From the NCBI GenBank assembly GCA_021779935.1, contig JAJXZT010000062.1, forward strand, positions 179,825-243,824: a stretch of 64,000 bases of DNA. Direction: 5' to 3'. The notes under the pieces are model-generated. The model ran no database searches and had not been told where the DNA came from. It saw only the letters and a list, made by a program, of their open reading frames with translations. Position numbers and translations under genes: made by a program. Every line of letters begins with the position of its first letter. Position 1 is the stretch's first letter. Origin of the DNA: Acidobacteriota bacterium (GTDB lineage Bacteria; Acidobacteriota; Terriglobia; Terriglobales; Acidobacteriaceae). Shown here piece by piece: positions 18,168-26,956 of this stretch.

Positions 18168-19277
18168 ATGTGCGAGACTCGCGCCGTGCCTTCCCGCGCC
18201 AAGCCCGATTCTGAAGCAGCCCCTCGCCGTCACGTCGGCCTCAAGCAAGTGGCTGAATACGTTGGCCTTTCGACGGCCACGGTCTCATTTGTGCTCAACG
18301 GATCGGCCGGCGCCAATGCCATTCCCGAAACTACAAAAAAACGTATTTTCGAGGCAGCGCGCAAGCTCAACTACCGGCCCAATTTTGTTGCCCGATCGCT
18401 GAAGTCCCAACGCACTTATGCCGTCGGCGTGCTCGTCCCGGAGTTCAGCGACGGCTACTCGGCGATCGTGCTCAACGGGATTGAAGAGCGGCTCCGCCAG
18501 GATGGCTATCTCTGCCTCGTCACCAGCCATCGCCGCGCTAAGGAGTCACTTGAGCGCTACCCGCGCATGCTCTTCGAGCGCCGTGTCGAAGGCCTGATTA
18601 CGGTGGACACTCCTTATACGCAGCATCTGCCCATCCCCGTTGTCTCCGTCTCCGGACACGACCGCGTCGAGGGTGTCACCTACGTCGTCCTGAATCACGA
18701 GATGGCGGCCGAACTCGCCCTGCAGCATCTTAAGGGACTGGGGCACAAGAACATTGCGTTCATCCGCGGCCAGTCGTTCACCGCCGACGCCGAATCCCGG
18801 TGGAACGCCATTCGCTCCATGGCTCGCCGCCTTGATCTTCACATCGATCCTGCGCTCGTCGCCCAACTCGACGAGAACTCTCCCTCGCCGGAAGTCGGCT
18901 ACCGCGCCGCCGTAAAAATCCTGAAATCCTCGCGACAATTCACCGCGCTCTTCGCCTTCAACGACGTCTCCGCCATCGGCGCCATTCGCGCCCTGCATGA
19001 GGCGGGCCTTGAGGTTCCCGGAGACGTTTCGGTGGTTGGCTTTGACGATGTCACCGGCGCGGCGTTCCACACTCCGCCGCTCACTACCATTCGCCAGCCG
19101 CTCGCCCGCATGGGTATGCTTGCCGCCGAACTGCTGATGAAACAGATCGTCGGCGATCCCGGCCTGAGCGCCGCTCAAACCGTGCAGGTCGATCCGGAAA
19201 TTGTCATTCGCGAATCCACCGCAAAGGTTCGCTCTCAGGTTCGCAAGCAACCTTCCTCAAGGCGTGTGCAGGCGTGA
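18168..19277 (+). CDS. LacI family transcriptional regulator
   Basis: This 369-residue protein has an N-terminal LacI helix-turn-helix at about residues 22-46 (VGLKQVAEYVGLSTATVSFV) and hinge (ARSLKSQRTYAVGVLVPEF). A periplasmic-binding-protein-like sensor domain follows, ending with VPGDVSVVGFDDVTGAAF and TTIRQP, both typical of the family. It probably binds a sugar inducer and represses the divergent TonB receptor/GH39/GH144 operon through the palindrome at 17764-17783. A GTG at 18186 is an alternative start. The MFS gene begins within its stop codon (GTGA overlap), so regulator and transporter are translationally coupled. Confidence 0.92.
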   Translation: MCETRAVPSRAKPDSEAAPRRHVGLKQVAEYVGLSTATVSFVLNGSAGANAIPETTKKRIFEAARKLNYRPNFVARSLKSQRTYAVGVLVPEFSDGYSAIVLNGIEERLRQDGYLCLVTSHRRAKESLERYPRMLFERRVEGLITVDTPYTQHLPIPVVSVSGHDRVEGVTYVVLNHEMAAELALQHLKGLGHKNIAFIRGQSFTADAESRWNAIRSMARRLDLHIDPALVAQLDENSPSPEVGYRAAVKILKSSRQFTALFAFNDVSAIGAIRALHEAGLEVPGDVSVVGFDDVTGAAFHTPPLTTIRQPLARMGMLAAELLMKQIVGDPGLSAAQTVQVDPEIVIRESTAKVRSQVRKQPSSRRVQA

Positions 19278-20440
19278 AACGCTTCCGGCCGCAGATTGCC
19301 TCGGCGCATTTTGCCTTCGTCCTCACCGGCGTAGTCACCACCCTGCTCGGCACCATTCTTCCATTCCTCCGTCAGCACTGGTCGCTCAACGACCTCCAGT
19401 CCGGACAACTTTTCGCGGCACAGTTTCTCGCCTCCGTTTTGACTGCCGCCGTTTCGAGCCTGCTGCTTGTCGCCGTGGGCTCTCGGCGCGTAGTCACTAC
19501 CGGCCTCGCTCTAATGGCTTTTGGCGTGATGGCCGCTGGATTCGCACACTGGCCGTTGGGGCTCGGCGCGGTCGCCTGTTATGGCATGGGACTCGGACTG
19601 ACGATTCCCGCAACCAACATGTGGGTCGTCGAAAGCAGCGGCGAAAAGCGCGCCTCTGCCTTGAATCTGCTGAATTTCTCATGGAGTGCAGGTGCTGTCC
19701 TTGCACCTCTCGTCTTGATTCCCACGCTGCGGCGACATGGCATTGCGCCGGTGCTCGGTGGCCTGGCGTTGCTCCTGCTCTTCGCCACCTTCTGGTCGGC
19801 AGTGGCGGGAAAGGAAAGAACCTCCCGGGCACAGGTCGCGAATGAGCGCCCTCCGCACGTCTTTTCCCGTCACGAACGGAACTTTGCCCTTCTTGCAGGG
19901 CTCATGCTTTTCCTCTACGTGGGAACCGAAAACGGTTTTGGCGGCTGGATTCCCAGCTATCTTTTCCGTGTGCACAACTGGTCGCCCGGATTCATCGCCT
20001 GGGGACAATCTGCTTTCTGGGGAGCGATTCTCGCCGGACGCCTGATCGCGCCCCTTGTGCTCGCGCGCATGACCGCCGTGCAGACCGTGCTTGGCAGCCT
20101 CTTGTTGGCAATGGTGGGCGGGTGCGGCATAATCGCCGCCGAATCACAAGTAGTGCTGCTGGCAGCTATTGTCCTGACCGGGCTTGGACTCGCGCCCATC
20201 TTCCCGACTACGGTCGCGATCTTCACCGATAAACTCGGTACTTCGGCGTCCGCGACTGCCGGCTTGATCTTTGCCGCCGCCGGCCTGGGAGGAGCCGTCG
20301 TACCGGCGATTGTCGGCATTGTCTCCTATCACTCCGGCAACCTGCGATTTGCCATCGTAGTCCCCGTGCTCACCACCTTCCTCATGGTCGCCGTGCATCG
20401 CGCCATCGCCAACTCCGCCGCTCGCAACTCCGTCGCGTAA
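19274..20440 (+). CDS. MFS transporter (sugar-type)
   Basis: A 388-residue integral membrane protein with about 12 hydrophobic segments and the GTG start at 19274 overlapping the LacI stop. The loop between helices 2 and 3 has VGSRRV instead of the classical MFS motif A, and helix 4 has GMGLGLTIPATNMWVVE, a region resembling FucP/glucose-type MFS sugar porters. Its position in a LacI/TonB receptor/glycosidase locus makes a mono- or disaccharide released by the GH39/GH144 enzymes the likely cargo, moved across the inner membrane. The substrate is inferred from context only. Confidence 0.85.
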   Translation: MKRFRPQIASAHFAFVLTGVVTTLLGTILPFLRQHWSLNDLQSGQLFAAQFLASVLTAAVSSLLLVAVGSRRVVTTGLALMAFGVMAAGFAHWPLGLGAVACYGMGLGLTIPATNMWVVESSGEKRASALNLLNFSWSAGAVLAPLVLIPTLRRHGIAPVLGGLALLLLFATFWSAVAGKERTSRAQVANERPPHVFSRHERNFALLAGLMLFLYVGTENGFGGWIPSYLFRVHNWSPGFIAWGQSAFWGAILAGRLIAPLVLARMTAVQTVLGSLLLAMVGGCGIIAAESQVVLLAAIVLTGLGLAPIFPTTVAIFTDKLGTSASATAGLIFAAAGLGGAVVPAIVGIVSYHSGNLRFAIVVPVLTTFLMVAVHRAIANSAARNSVA

Positions 20441-20556
20441 CAGCAACATTATTTGTGCCCTACCCTCGTCGCGCCTTTTGCTCATGGTTATTCGGGTGAC
20501 TCGCTGATACCATTCTGTTCGCTAAGCACCATTACTTTGAAGGGTTGGTGCGACAC

Positions 20557-21297
20557 ATGAAAGCGTTGTCGCAGCTCATACCGAACTACGAGGACGTATT
20601 GCGTCTGGAGCCAGAGCAACTCGCAGGTGTGCTCCTTGAGATCCTCGCCGACATTGATGGAAGTGACCGGGAGTACCTTAATCGCCACAAATTCTTTAAC
20701 TCAAACTTGGATCTTCTGCGTGGTTACCCCATGACCCACGGCTCCGCGATCCAGCAAGCTGTGTTCGAAGCTTGGATGTGGCTCGAGCGAGAAGGTTTTC
20801 TAGTTCCACGAATGAACGACTCGCACGGACTTTGGGTGGACATTAGCCGTCGCGGACGTCGCGCCGCCGGCCGTGCGGGAGTCGACGCATATCGTCATGC
20901 GGCGATGCTCCCGCAGGCTCACCTGCATCCTCGCATCATTGCAGCCGTATATCCCTTGTATCTCCGTGGCGAATATGACACTGCCGTATTCCAGGCGTTC
21001 AAAGAGGTCGAAGTCGCGGTGCGTGATGCGGCAAAGCTCACTGCCAACGATCTCGGGTGCCCGCTCATGCGAAAAGCCTTTGACCCGAAGGACGGGCCGC
21101 TTTCCGACTCAGCGCAACTACCGGCCGAGAGGCAGGCGCTTTCCGACTTGTTCGCCGGTGCAATCGGCTACTTCAAGAACCCGAGCAGTCACCGCGCTGT
21201 GTTATTGACACCCACCATTGCGGTAGAGGCGATCATCCTTGCTAGTCAGTTGCTTGGAATCGTGGACGGCCGTCTCGGCTTCACGATGCGTGTATGA
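20557..21297 (+). CDS. TIGR02391 (Ymh) family protein
   Basis: Only the C-terminal half is recognisable: LHPRIIAAVYPLYLRGEYDTAV, FKEVEVAVRDAAKL, LMRKAFDPKDGPLSD and FAGAIGYFKNPSSHRAV follow the TIGR02391/Ymh family in order. The N-terminal half, about 120 residues, is not recognised. The F-K-N-P-x-x-H-R segment is reminiscent of the conserved motif of HEPN-like folds, so an RNA-acting or toxin-like role is possible, but this is inference. The family turns up in phage and accessory islands. The first in-frame ATG is at 20557; TTG 20545 and GTG 20548 are alternatives. Its stop overlaps the start of the next gene by ATGA, so the two are coupled. Confidence 0.75.
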   Translation: MKALSQLIPNYEDVLRLEPEQLAGVLLEILADIDGSDREYLNRHKFFNSNLDLLRGYPMTHGSAIQQAVFEAWMWLEREGFLVPRMNDSHGLWVDISRRGRRAAGRAGVDAYRHAAMLPQAHLHPRIIAAVYPLYLRGEYDTAVFQAFKEVEVAVRDAAKLTANDLGCPLMRKAFDPKDGPLSDSAQLPAERQALSDLFAGAIGYFKNPSSHRAVLLTPTIAVEAIILASQLLGIVDGRLGFTMRV

Positions 21298-22355
21298 AGA
21301 AGGGGCTAATCGTGCACAACCCGATCATACGACGAAAGAATCACTACGTCCCCGAAGTCTATCTAAAGAACTTCGCCGATGCGAACGGCAACGTATGGGT
21401 CTATCGACTGTCGGTCGAACATTCGAACGTGCCTGCATGGCGGCCACACTCGCCCGCAGGGATCGCATACCACTCGCACTTGTACACACGGTTGGCTGCT
21501 GGCGCTGAGTCTGACGAGATCGAGCAGTGGTTTGAACGAGAGTTCGAAACACCAGCCAAGGAAGCTATTGATCGAGCAATAAACGACGAGCGACTTTCAC
21601 CTGCGCACTGGCGAGACCTGATCCGTTTCGCGGCTGCCCAGGACGTCCGAACTCCAGCGCGACTGCTCGAGCGACTGCCGGAGTGGCAGAAAACGACTGA
21701 GCCACTTTTGAATGAGGTTTTGCGGGGCGTCGTCGAGAGGCTCGAAGTGGCTAATCGCACCGGCGTTCCGCTTCAGCCCGGCCCACCCGATCCGAACAGC
21801 GAGCTTTTGCCCATCAGACTGCGCCGAGATCCCATACCAGGGACCGACATGACAGGGCTCCGCCTCGAAGCCGTGGTAGGACGCGGAATGTGGCTGTACA
21901 CGCTTAGGCACCTGTTAACCAAAACCGCGAACATGCTCCTTGAATACCGATGGACGATCGTGTGCCCGTTTGGTGACCTGCGCTGGTTTACCAGTGACGA
22001 CCCCGTAGTAAAGCTGAACTACAACAGTCAGTCGGATTACAACCTGGGCGGAAGCTGGGGACAGACGGGAAGCGAAATATTACTGCCCCTCAGCCCAACC
22101 CACATGCTCTACACCCAAGTCGGCGAGCGTCCTCCCAAAAGAGGGTGGGCGTTTCCGGAGCGTGAAACGATCATGCTCCGGCGCATCATCGGGAAGCATG
22201 CGCACCGGATGATCATCGCGAGTGCACCTACGGCCGATATCGTGGAATTACGTACTCGCACGGTCAGTTCGCAAGTAGTCCGCAGCGAGCGTGAGCAATG
22301 GGAAAAATGGCACGACGAACAGACGAGAGCTGAACAAGAGCTTATGAGTAGTTGA
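21294..22355 (+). CDS. DUF4238 family protein
   Basis: A 353-residue protein beginning, after a short leader, with the family hallmark RRKNHYVPEVYLKNFAD. The following region has YHSHLYTR and EIEQWFEREFETPAKEAID, and the central part (RWTIVCPFGDLRWFTSDDPVVKLN) matches the conserved segment where DUF4238 proteins show W-F-x-T-S-D-D-P. The molecular function of DUF4238 is not known to me. Coupling to the upstream TIGR02391 gene by a 4-bp overlap says the two products act in fixed ratio or together. No transposase or integrase borders the pair. Confidence 0.78.
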   Translation: MKKGLIVHNPIIRRKNHYVPEVYLKNFADANGNVWVYRLSVEHSNVPAWRPHSPAGIAYHSHLYTRLAAGAESDEIEQWFEREFETPAKEAIDRAINDERLSPAHWRDLIRFAAAQDVRTPARLLERLPEWQKTTEPLLNEVLRGVVERLEVANRTGVPLQPGPPDPNSELLPIRLRRDPIPGTDMTGLRLEAVVGRGMWLYTLRHLLTKTANMLLEYRWTIVCPFGDLRWFTSDDPVVKLNYNSQSDYNLGGSWGQTGSEILLPLSPTHMLYTQVGERPPKRGWAFPERETIMLRRIIGKHAHRMIIASAPTADIVELRTRTVSSQVVRSEREQWEKWHDEQTRAEQELMSS

Positions 22356-22421
22356 CCAGTACTCCACCTGTTGGCGGGTGCCCCGGCTAACACATTTCCA
22401 TCAGCAGTATCCTTCGCGGTT

Positions 22422-22448
22422 CCCCGTCCTGGCTCTGCTAGGGCGGGG
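22422..22448 (+). terminator. Hairpin after the TIGR02391/DUF4238 pair
   Basis: CCCCGTCC (22422-22429) pairs with GGGCGGGG (22441-22448) with one G-T wobble, followed by TTGTTGC. It is a plausible but weak terminator for the rightward pair. Confidence 0.45.
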
Positions 22449-22465
22449 TTGTTGCAGGCGTTTTT

Positions 22466-22492
22466 CGAAACATCCGAAACATCCGAAACCCG
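22466..22492. repeat. Three tandem copies of a 9-bp unit (CGAAACATC-like)
   Basis: Units at 22466, 22475 and 22484 read CGAAACATC, CGAAACATC and CGAAACCCG. A related triple array of the same unit lies at 62793-62819. Both are intergenic. Confidence 0.7.
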
Positions 22493-22508
22493 CCTTTCCC
22501 GGCTTTCC

Positions 22509-23207
22509 TCACAACTCCACCTTGCTTCCCGCTTCCAGCTCCCACGGAGCCTTACCCCGCTGGAAGATTCTCGCCGTGCGGCTTCCCTTCAGCGTGATCG
22601 TTCCGTTCTCCATGCGCAGCATCGATCCTTCGCGCAGACCGATCACCGGCGTCTCGTTCTCTTCCAGGTATTGCAGCAAGCGCTCTTCGCGCGTCTCGCC
22701 CATGTGCGTCGAGTTCGGATCGGGATCGATGTAGTGCGGGTTGATCTGGTAGGGAAACAGTCCGAGTGCATCGAAGGATGGCGGCTGCACAATCGGCATA
22801 TCGTTCGTCGTGCGGATTGTTGGTCCGGCCACGTTCGATCCCGCGCTTGCACCCATGTAGCGCATGCCCGCCTTCACCCGTTCGCGAATCGGTTCCACCA
22901 GGCCCTCGTCGTAGAGCGTCTTCAGCAGCCGGAACGTGTTCCCGCCACCGATAAAAATCGCCTCGGCCATCCCCACCGCCTTCCGGGCATTGGCTGAGCG
23001 GTGAATCGACGAACACGATAGATTCATGCGTGCAAATCTTTCGCGCGCCATGTCGGCATATCCATCACGATCCGCCAGAGCATACGGCACAAAAAGAAGA
23101 GATTTCACTCCAGAAACGAAGTCGCGGATTTCCCCCTCCGCGTGATCCAGGTATCCGGTGCCATGAATCTTTGAAGTGCTTATCAGAAGCAGACTGCCCA
23201 GTATCAT
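22509..23207 (-). CDS. pepE: Dipeptidase E (peptidase family S51)
   Basis: A 232-residue cytoplasmic peptidase that cleaves dipeptides with N-terminal aspartate. The nucleophile elbow GASAGSNVAGPTI holds the catalytic serine at about residue 122, the flanking TTNDMP supplies the Asp, and NPHYID supplies the His, in the order known for PepE. Upstream, EAIFIGGGNTFRLLKTLYD is the conserved oxyanion region. The ATG at 23207 has GAGG 8 bp ahead; the frame also has a GTG at 23216 but that would overlap this ribosome binding site. Length is close to the 229 residues of enteric PepE. It is a single gene, divergent from the M64 peptidase gene. Confidence 0.9.
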   Translation of the reverse strand: MILGSLLLISTSKIHGTGYLDHAEGEIRDFVSGVKSLLFVPYALADRDGYADMARERFARMNLSCSSIHRSANARKAVGMAEAIFIGGGNTFRLLKTLYDEGLVEPIRERVKAGMRYMGASAGSNVAGPTIRTTNDMPIVQPPSFDALGLFPYQINPHYIDPDPNSTHMGETREERLLQYLEENETPVIGLREGSMLRMENGTITLKGSRTARIFQRGKAPWELEAGSKVEL

Positions 23208-23316
23208 AGTTGTCACCTCGTATGATGACTCCCAAGGTACCAGAGCCGAAGGGCGCGAGAAACACTTCTCGACTCCATGTCGTTAACAGATGCGCCATTT
23301 TCGTCCCGGACTTACA

Positions 23317-24729
23317 ATGCCCGGCATGAAACGATTTCTATTCTTATGTGCTGCTTTCTGCCTCGCGATGAGCGCCGCTGCCCTCGCGCAGCAACCCCGC
23401 ACCATGCGCGTGGACTACTACCATACCGGAAACGATCACAGCGAAACCTTCAGTCTCGACCGCGTCGTCGTGGAACCGCTTCCCTGGCCCGGCAATTTGG
23501 ACCGTGCCATCGACAACACCAATCTCGGCAAGTACCTGTTCGAAGTGCATGACAAGCAGTCCGGACAGCTTCTTTACTCGCGCGGCTTCTCTTCCATCTT
23601 CGGTGAATGGGAAACCACCGATGAAGCCAAAACGATGAACCGTACTTTCAGCGAATCCTTACGCTTCCCTGAACCGCAGAAACCCGTAGAGATCGTCCTC
23701 AAAGAGCGCGACCCGCAGAACAACTTCCGCGAAGTCTGGCGCACCACGGTCGATCCCAAGAGCATGTTCGTCGATACTGCGAAGCCGCCATCAGCCGGTC
23801 CGTTGGTTTCGATTGAGAAAAATGGTGACTCAAAGGACAAGGTCGATTTCCTCATCCTTGGCGACGGCTACACCGCCGCCGAGCGCCCCAAGTGCGAGAA
23901 GGATGCGCACCGCCTCACCAACATCCTCTTCTCTACTTCGCCCTTCAAGGAGCACCGCAAGGACTTCAATGTCTGGGCCCTGTGTCCCGCAGCGGCTGAA
24001 TCCGGCATCTCGCGCCCTTCCACCGGAATCCACAAGCGTTCTCCCGTGGGAGCTACTTACGACGCCTTCGGCTCGGAGCGCTACATCCTCACCTTCGATA
24101 ATCACGACTTCCGCGACCTCGCCTCCTGGGCGCCGTATGAGTTCGTGGAAATATTGACAAATAGCAATACGTACGGTGGAGGCGGAATCTTCGGCCTCTA
24201 CAGCACTGTCGCGGCTGACAGTCTTTGGGCTCCATACATCTTCGTCCACGAATTCGGCCACCACTTCGCCGGTCTTGCCGACGAGTACTACACCTCCGAC
24301 GTTGCTTACAATCCGTCGTCCGTTCGCGTCGAACCGTGGGAGCCCAACGTCACAGCGCTTCTCCATCCCAATCAACTGAAATGGCGCGACCTCGTGGAAC
24401 CAGGGACTCCTCTTCCAACTCCATGGAATAAGCAGGAGTTCGAAACGTACTCGCAATCCGTGCAGGCGAAACGTCATGAAATTCGGAAGGAAAATCGCCC
24501 TGAAAGCGAGATGGACGCACTTTTCAAGCAGGAGCGCACGGACGAGGACCGCATGCTCGCCTCCAGTAAATATGCTGGGAAAGTGGGCGCCTTCGAAGGC
24601 GCGAATTACGAGGCCCGTGGCTACTACCGGCCGGAAACGAACTGCATCATGTTCACTCGCACCGATCACTTCTGCCACGTCTGCCAGCGGGCCATCGAGC
24701 GGGTGATCCAACTTTATTCCGGAGATTGA
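23317..24729 (+). CDS. Exported M64 (IgA) peptidase family protein
   Basis: The protein has a signal peptide (KRFLFLCAAFCLAMSAAALAQ) and then an N-terminal beta domain followed by the M64 catalytic domain. The zinc motif HEFGHHFAGLADEYY (HExxH plus downstream Asp/Glu) lies at about residues 308-322, preceded by VDFLILGDGYTAAE and the conserved FNVWA segment. M64 enzymes are metalloendopeptidases; the founding member cleaves IgA, but soil homologues must act on other proteins. The ATG at 23317 and the ATG at 23326 are both possible. It is probably periplasmic or secreted. It is transcribed alone and ends at a strong hairpin. Confidence 0.88.
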   Translation: MPGMKRFLFLCAAFCLAMSAAALAQQPRTMRVDYYHTGNDHSETFSLDRVVVEPLPWPGNLDRAIDNTNLGKYLFEVHDKQSGQLLYSRGFSSIFGEWETTDEAKTMNRTFSESLRFPEPQKPVEIVLKERDPQNNFREVWRTTVDPKSMFVDTAKPPSAGPLVSIEKNGDSKDKVDFLILGDGYTAAERPKCEKDAHRLTNILFSTSPFKEHRKDFNVWALCPAAAESGISRPSTGIHKRSPVGATYDAFGSERYILTFDNHDFRDLASWAPYEFVEILTNSNTYGGGGIFGLYSTVAADSLWAPYIFVHEFGHHFAGLADEYYTSDVAYNPSSVRVEPWEPNVTALLHPNQLKWRDLVEPGTPLPTPWNKQEFETYSQSVQAKRHEIRKENRPESEMDALFKQERTDEDRMLASSKYAGKVGAFEGANYEARGYYRPETNCIMFTRTDHFCHVCQRAIERVIQLYSGD

Positions 24730-24749
24730 CCTGCAACGCAACATTCTCA

Positions 24750-24779
24750 GGGCGAAGGCGCATGCTTTCGCCCATTTTC
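24750..24779 (+). terminator. Rho-independent terminator of M64 peptidase gene
   Basis: A 10-bp stem with a GCAT tetraloop and one G-T wobble (24750-24773) is followed by ATTTTC. It lies 20 bp after the stop codon. Confidence 0.85.
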
Positions 24780-24937
24780 ATTGGGGTTTCTGCCTCTTAT
24801 CGCAATATGATGAAAAGTGACAAGTGTTACATCGATAATTGTCTCTTAATTCTTGTTCTGATTTCGTAACACTCCACTGTGATCTGATTAACATTGCCCC
24901 GTAAGCTGGTACGCTGTTGCGCACATCTCAGGGAACC

Positions 24938-26692
24938 ATGGAACGACTAGTGCCAGTTCGCCTCCGCTTCGCGGAATTCGAGGCCGATTTCACCACCGGG
25001 AAACTCAGCCGCAATGGCTTCCCGGTAGCGCTCCAGGCTAAGCCATTTTCATTTCTAGCTGCGCTAATCAAGAATCCAGGCGAGGTGATTACCCGAGAGG
25101 ACCTCGCCAGCGATCTCTGGCCAGACACGCACGTCCAGACGAACCAGGGATTAAACGCCGCTATTCGCAAGGTGCGCGTGGCCCTTGCCGATGACGCACT
25201 CTCCCCCAGATTTATCGAGACGCTCGGCAGCCGGGGATATCGCTTCATTTGCCCGGTGGAAGTCGTCCGCTGGTCCAACGGCAATGGCAATGGAACCGCC
25301 TCGGCAGCAAAAAAAGTCCGGATTGCAGTCCTTGCGCCGGAAAACCAGGAGAACATCAGCGAGACACTGGTTCGTGGCTTGACGCTCCGGCTTATCGCAC
25401 GGTTGGAAAAGATCGTTCCCGCCGCGACCATCATTTCGCTTTCTCCGGGCAGTTCGTGGATCCCCGGTGGAAATGCATTTACGCAGGCACGGGAGCGCCT
25501 CGACGTACAGTACTTCCTTACCAGCAAAATCTGCGATGTTGAGGGCAAGCTGCAATTGACCGTCAAGCTCTTACAGGCATCGAACCAGCGATGCCTGTGG
25601 TTGGATACTTACGAAGGCGATGCCGCCAACGCGTTCGACTGGATGGAGGACGCGATCGCCAGCGACGTTGCCGGAGCGCTCCGCGTCCACTCGCCGGAGC
25701 AACCGGCTCAACTCATTCCGCGCACGCCTTTCCGTGCCTACGAGCAATATCTGCTTGGCCGGCATTTCCTGAACCAGCGGACTCCGGCGGCGATTCGCAA
25801 AGGACTCGTTCACTTCGAACAGGCTATTCAGGCGGACCCTACGTTTGCGCGCGCCTACGCCGGACTCGCCGATGGCTATAACGTCTTCGGAACCCACGGC
25901 ATGATGATTCCGCGTGAGGCATTCGCCAAGGCAAAGTCGGCCGCCGACGCCGCACTCACGATTCTTCCGGATTTGTCCGAAGCGCTCGTCGCTCTCTCCT
26001 GGGCCAAAACCGTGCTTGATTACGATGTTGCCGCCGGCCGTCGGACTGCTGAGCATGCGCTCTCCCTGAATCCGGGTTATGCGTTCGCTTACAACATTGC
26101 CAGTTACCTTGCCGTTGCAGACGGATGTCTCGATGAAGCCGTTGAATTAATGCGCCGTGGACGCGACCTCGATCCCATCTCGCAGCCCGCGAATGCCCAA
26201 CTCAGTTACATCCTTGCTCTCTGCAAGCGCTATGACGAGGCATTACACCAGGCTTTCCACACGCTTGATCTTGATCCCCGCTATCCGTTCGCGCATTCCT
26301 GCGCAGGTCTTGCTTATCTGGGATTAAAAAGGCCCGACGATGCCGTCGAATCCTTCCGCAGGGCCCTGGAGTGCGCCCCAGGATCGCACCTGTTGATGGC
26401 TTCGCTTGCGCATGCACTGGCAATTGATGGCCAGACTGAGGATGCGCGGAAACTGCTCATGGAATTGATTAACCATGAGACGAGCCAGCCCAAGCCCTCC
26501 TACAATATCGGCGTGGCGTTTGCCGGTCTCGGAGAAACCGAACGCGCCATGGACTGGATTGAGAGAGCGCACGTAGAACGCTCCAGTTGGCTTCTCTTCA
26601 CCGAATCCGACATTCGACTGGACCCTGTGCGCAAGCATCCAAAGATGTCTTCTCTGCTCGCAGAATTGCCTTCAGCAAAGACTGGAACTTAA
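24938..26692 (+). CDS. Winged-helix DNA-binding TPR protein (CadC/ToxR-like, soluble)
   Basis: The first 100 residues are an OmpR/ToxR-type winged helix: FADFTTGKLSRNG-like start, ALQAKPFSFLAALIKNPGEV, LASDLWPD, and GSRGYRFICPV at the wing. The rest, about residues 230-584, holds TPR-type helical repeats (for example AIQADPTFARAYAGLADGY and ALSLNPGYAFAYNIASYLA). Unlike CadC, no membrane segment is evident between the two parts, so it is probably cytoplasmic. This architecture is strongly expanded in Acidobacteria. It likely regulates genes in response to a protein or peptide partner bound by the repeats, but the targets are unknown. The ATG at 24938 follows AGGGA closely. Confidence 0.85.
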   Translation: MERLVPVRLRFAEFEADFTTGKLSRNGFPVALQAKPFSFLAALIKNPGEVITREDLASDLWPDTHVQTNQGLNAAIRKVRVALADDALSPRFIETLGSRGYRFICPVEVVRWSNGNGNGTASAAKKVRIAVLAPENQENISETLVRGLTLRLIARLEKIVPAATIISLSPGSSWIPGGNAFTQARERLDVQYFLTSKICDVEGKLQLTVKLLQASNQRCLWLDTYEGDAANAFDWMEDAIASDVAGALRVHSPEQPAQLIPRTPFRAYEQYLLGRHFLNQRTPAAIRKGLVHFEQAIQADPTFARAYAGLADGYNVFGTHGMMIPREAFAKAKSAADAALTILPDLSEALVALSWAKTVLDYDVAAGRRTAEHALSLNPGYAFAYNIASYLAVADGCLDEAVELMRRGRDLDPISQPANAQLSYILALCKRYDEALHQAFHTLDLDPRYPFAHSCAGLAYLGLKRPDDAVESFRRALECAPGSHLLMASLAHALAIDGQTEDARKLLMELINHETSQPKPSYNIGVAFAGLGETERAMDWIERAHVERSSWLLFTESDIRLDPVRKHPKMSSLLAELPSAKTGT

Positions 26693-26808
26693 GCTTTCAT
26701 CCGGAAAAAACTCCGGTTCACGCTCCGCTTCCAGCACGAATTTCCCCTCTTCCCGAATCAGACCTTCCCACTCTGGTCCACAGAACAGGTAGAACAACTA
26801 ACACCTTA

Positions 26809-26837
26809 GTGCTCCATTTGTGGAAAACATGGAGCAC
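26809..26837. promoter_or_regulatory. Perfect inverted repeat GTGCTCCAT/ATGGAGCAC
   Basis: Two 9-bp arms (26809-26817 and 26829-26837) separated by 11 bp lie in the 264-bp gap between the TPR regulator and the histidine kinase. No T-run follows, so a protein-binding operator is more likely than a terminator. The rest of this gap shows no gene. Confidence 0.5.
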
Positions 26838-26956
26838 ACTTTGAGTCGCAGAGCGTACTTGCCCTGCAAACGCGGTCGGGGTAGATGTGCCGGGCTCTCT
26901 TCAGTGACCCGCCTCATACCAATTCCGCAAGTAGTGTTTGGGCCATTGTTCGGAGC

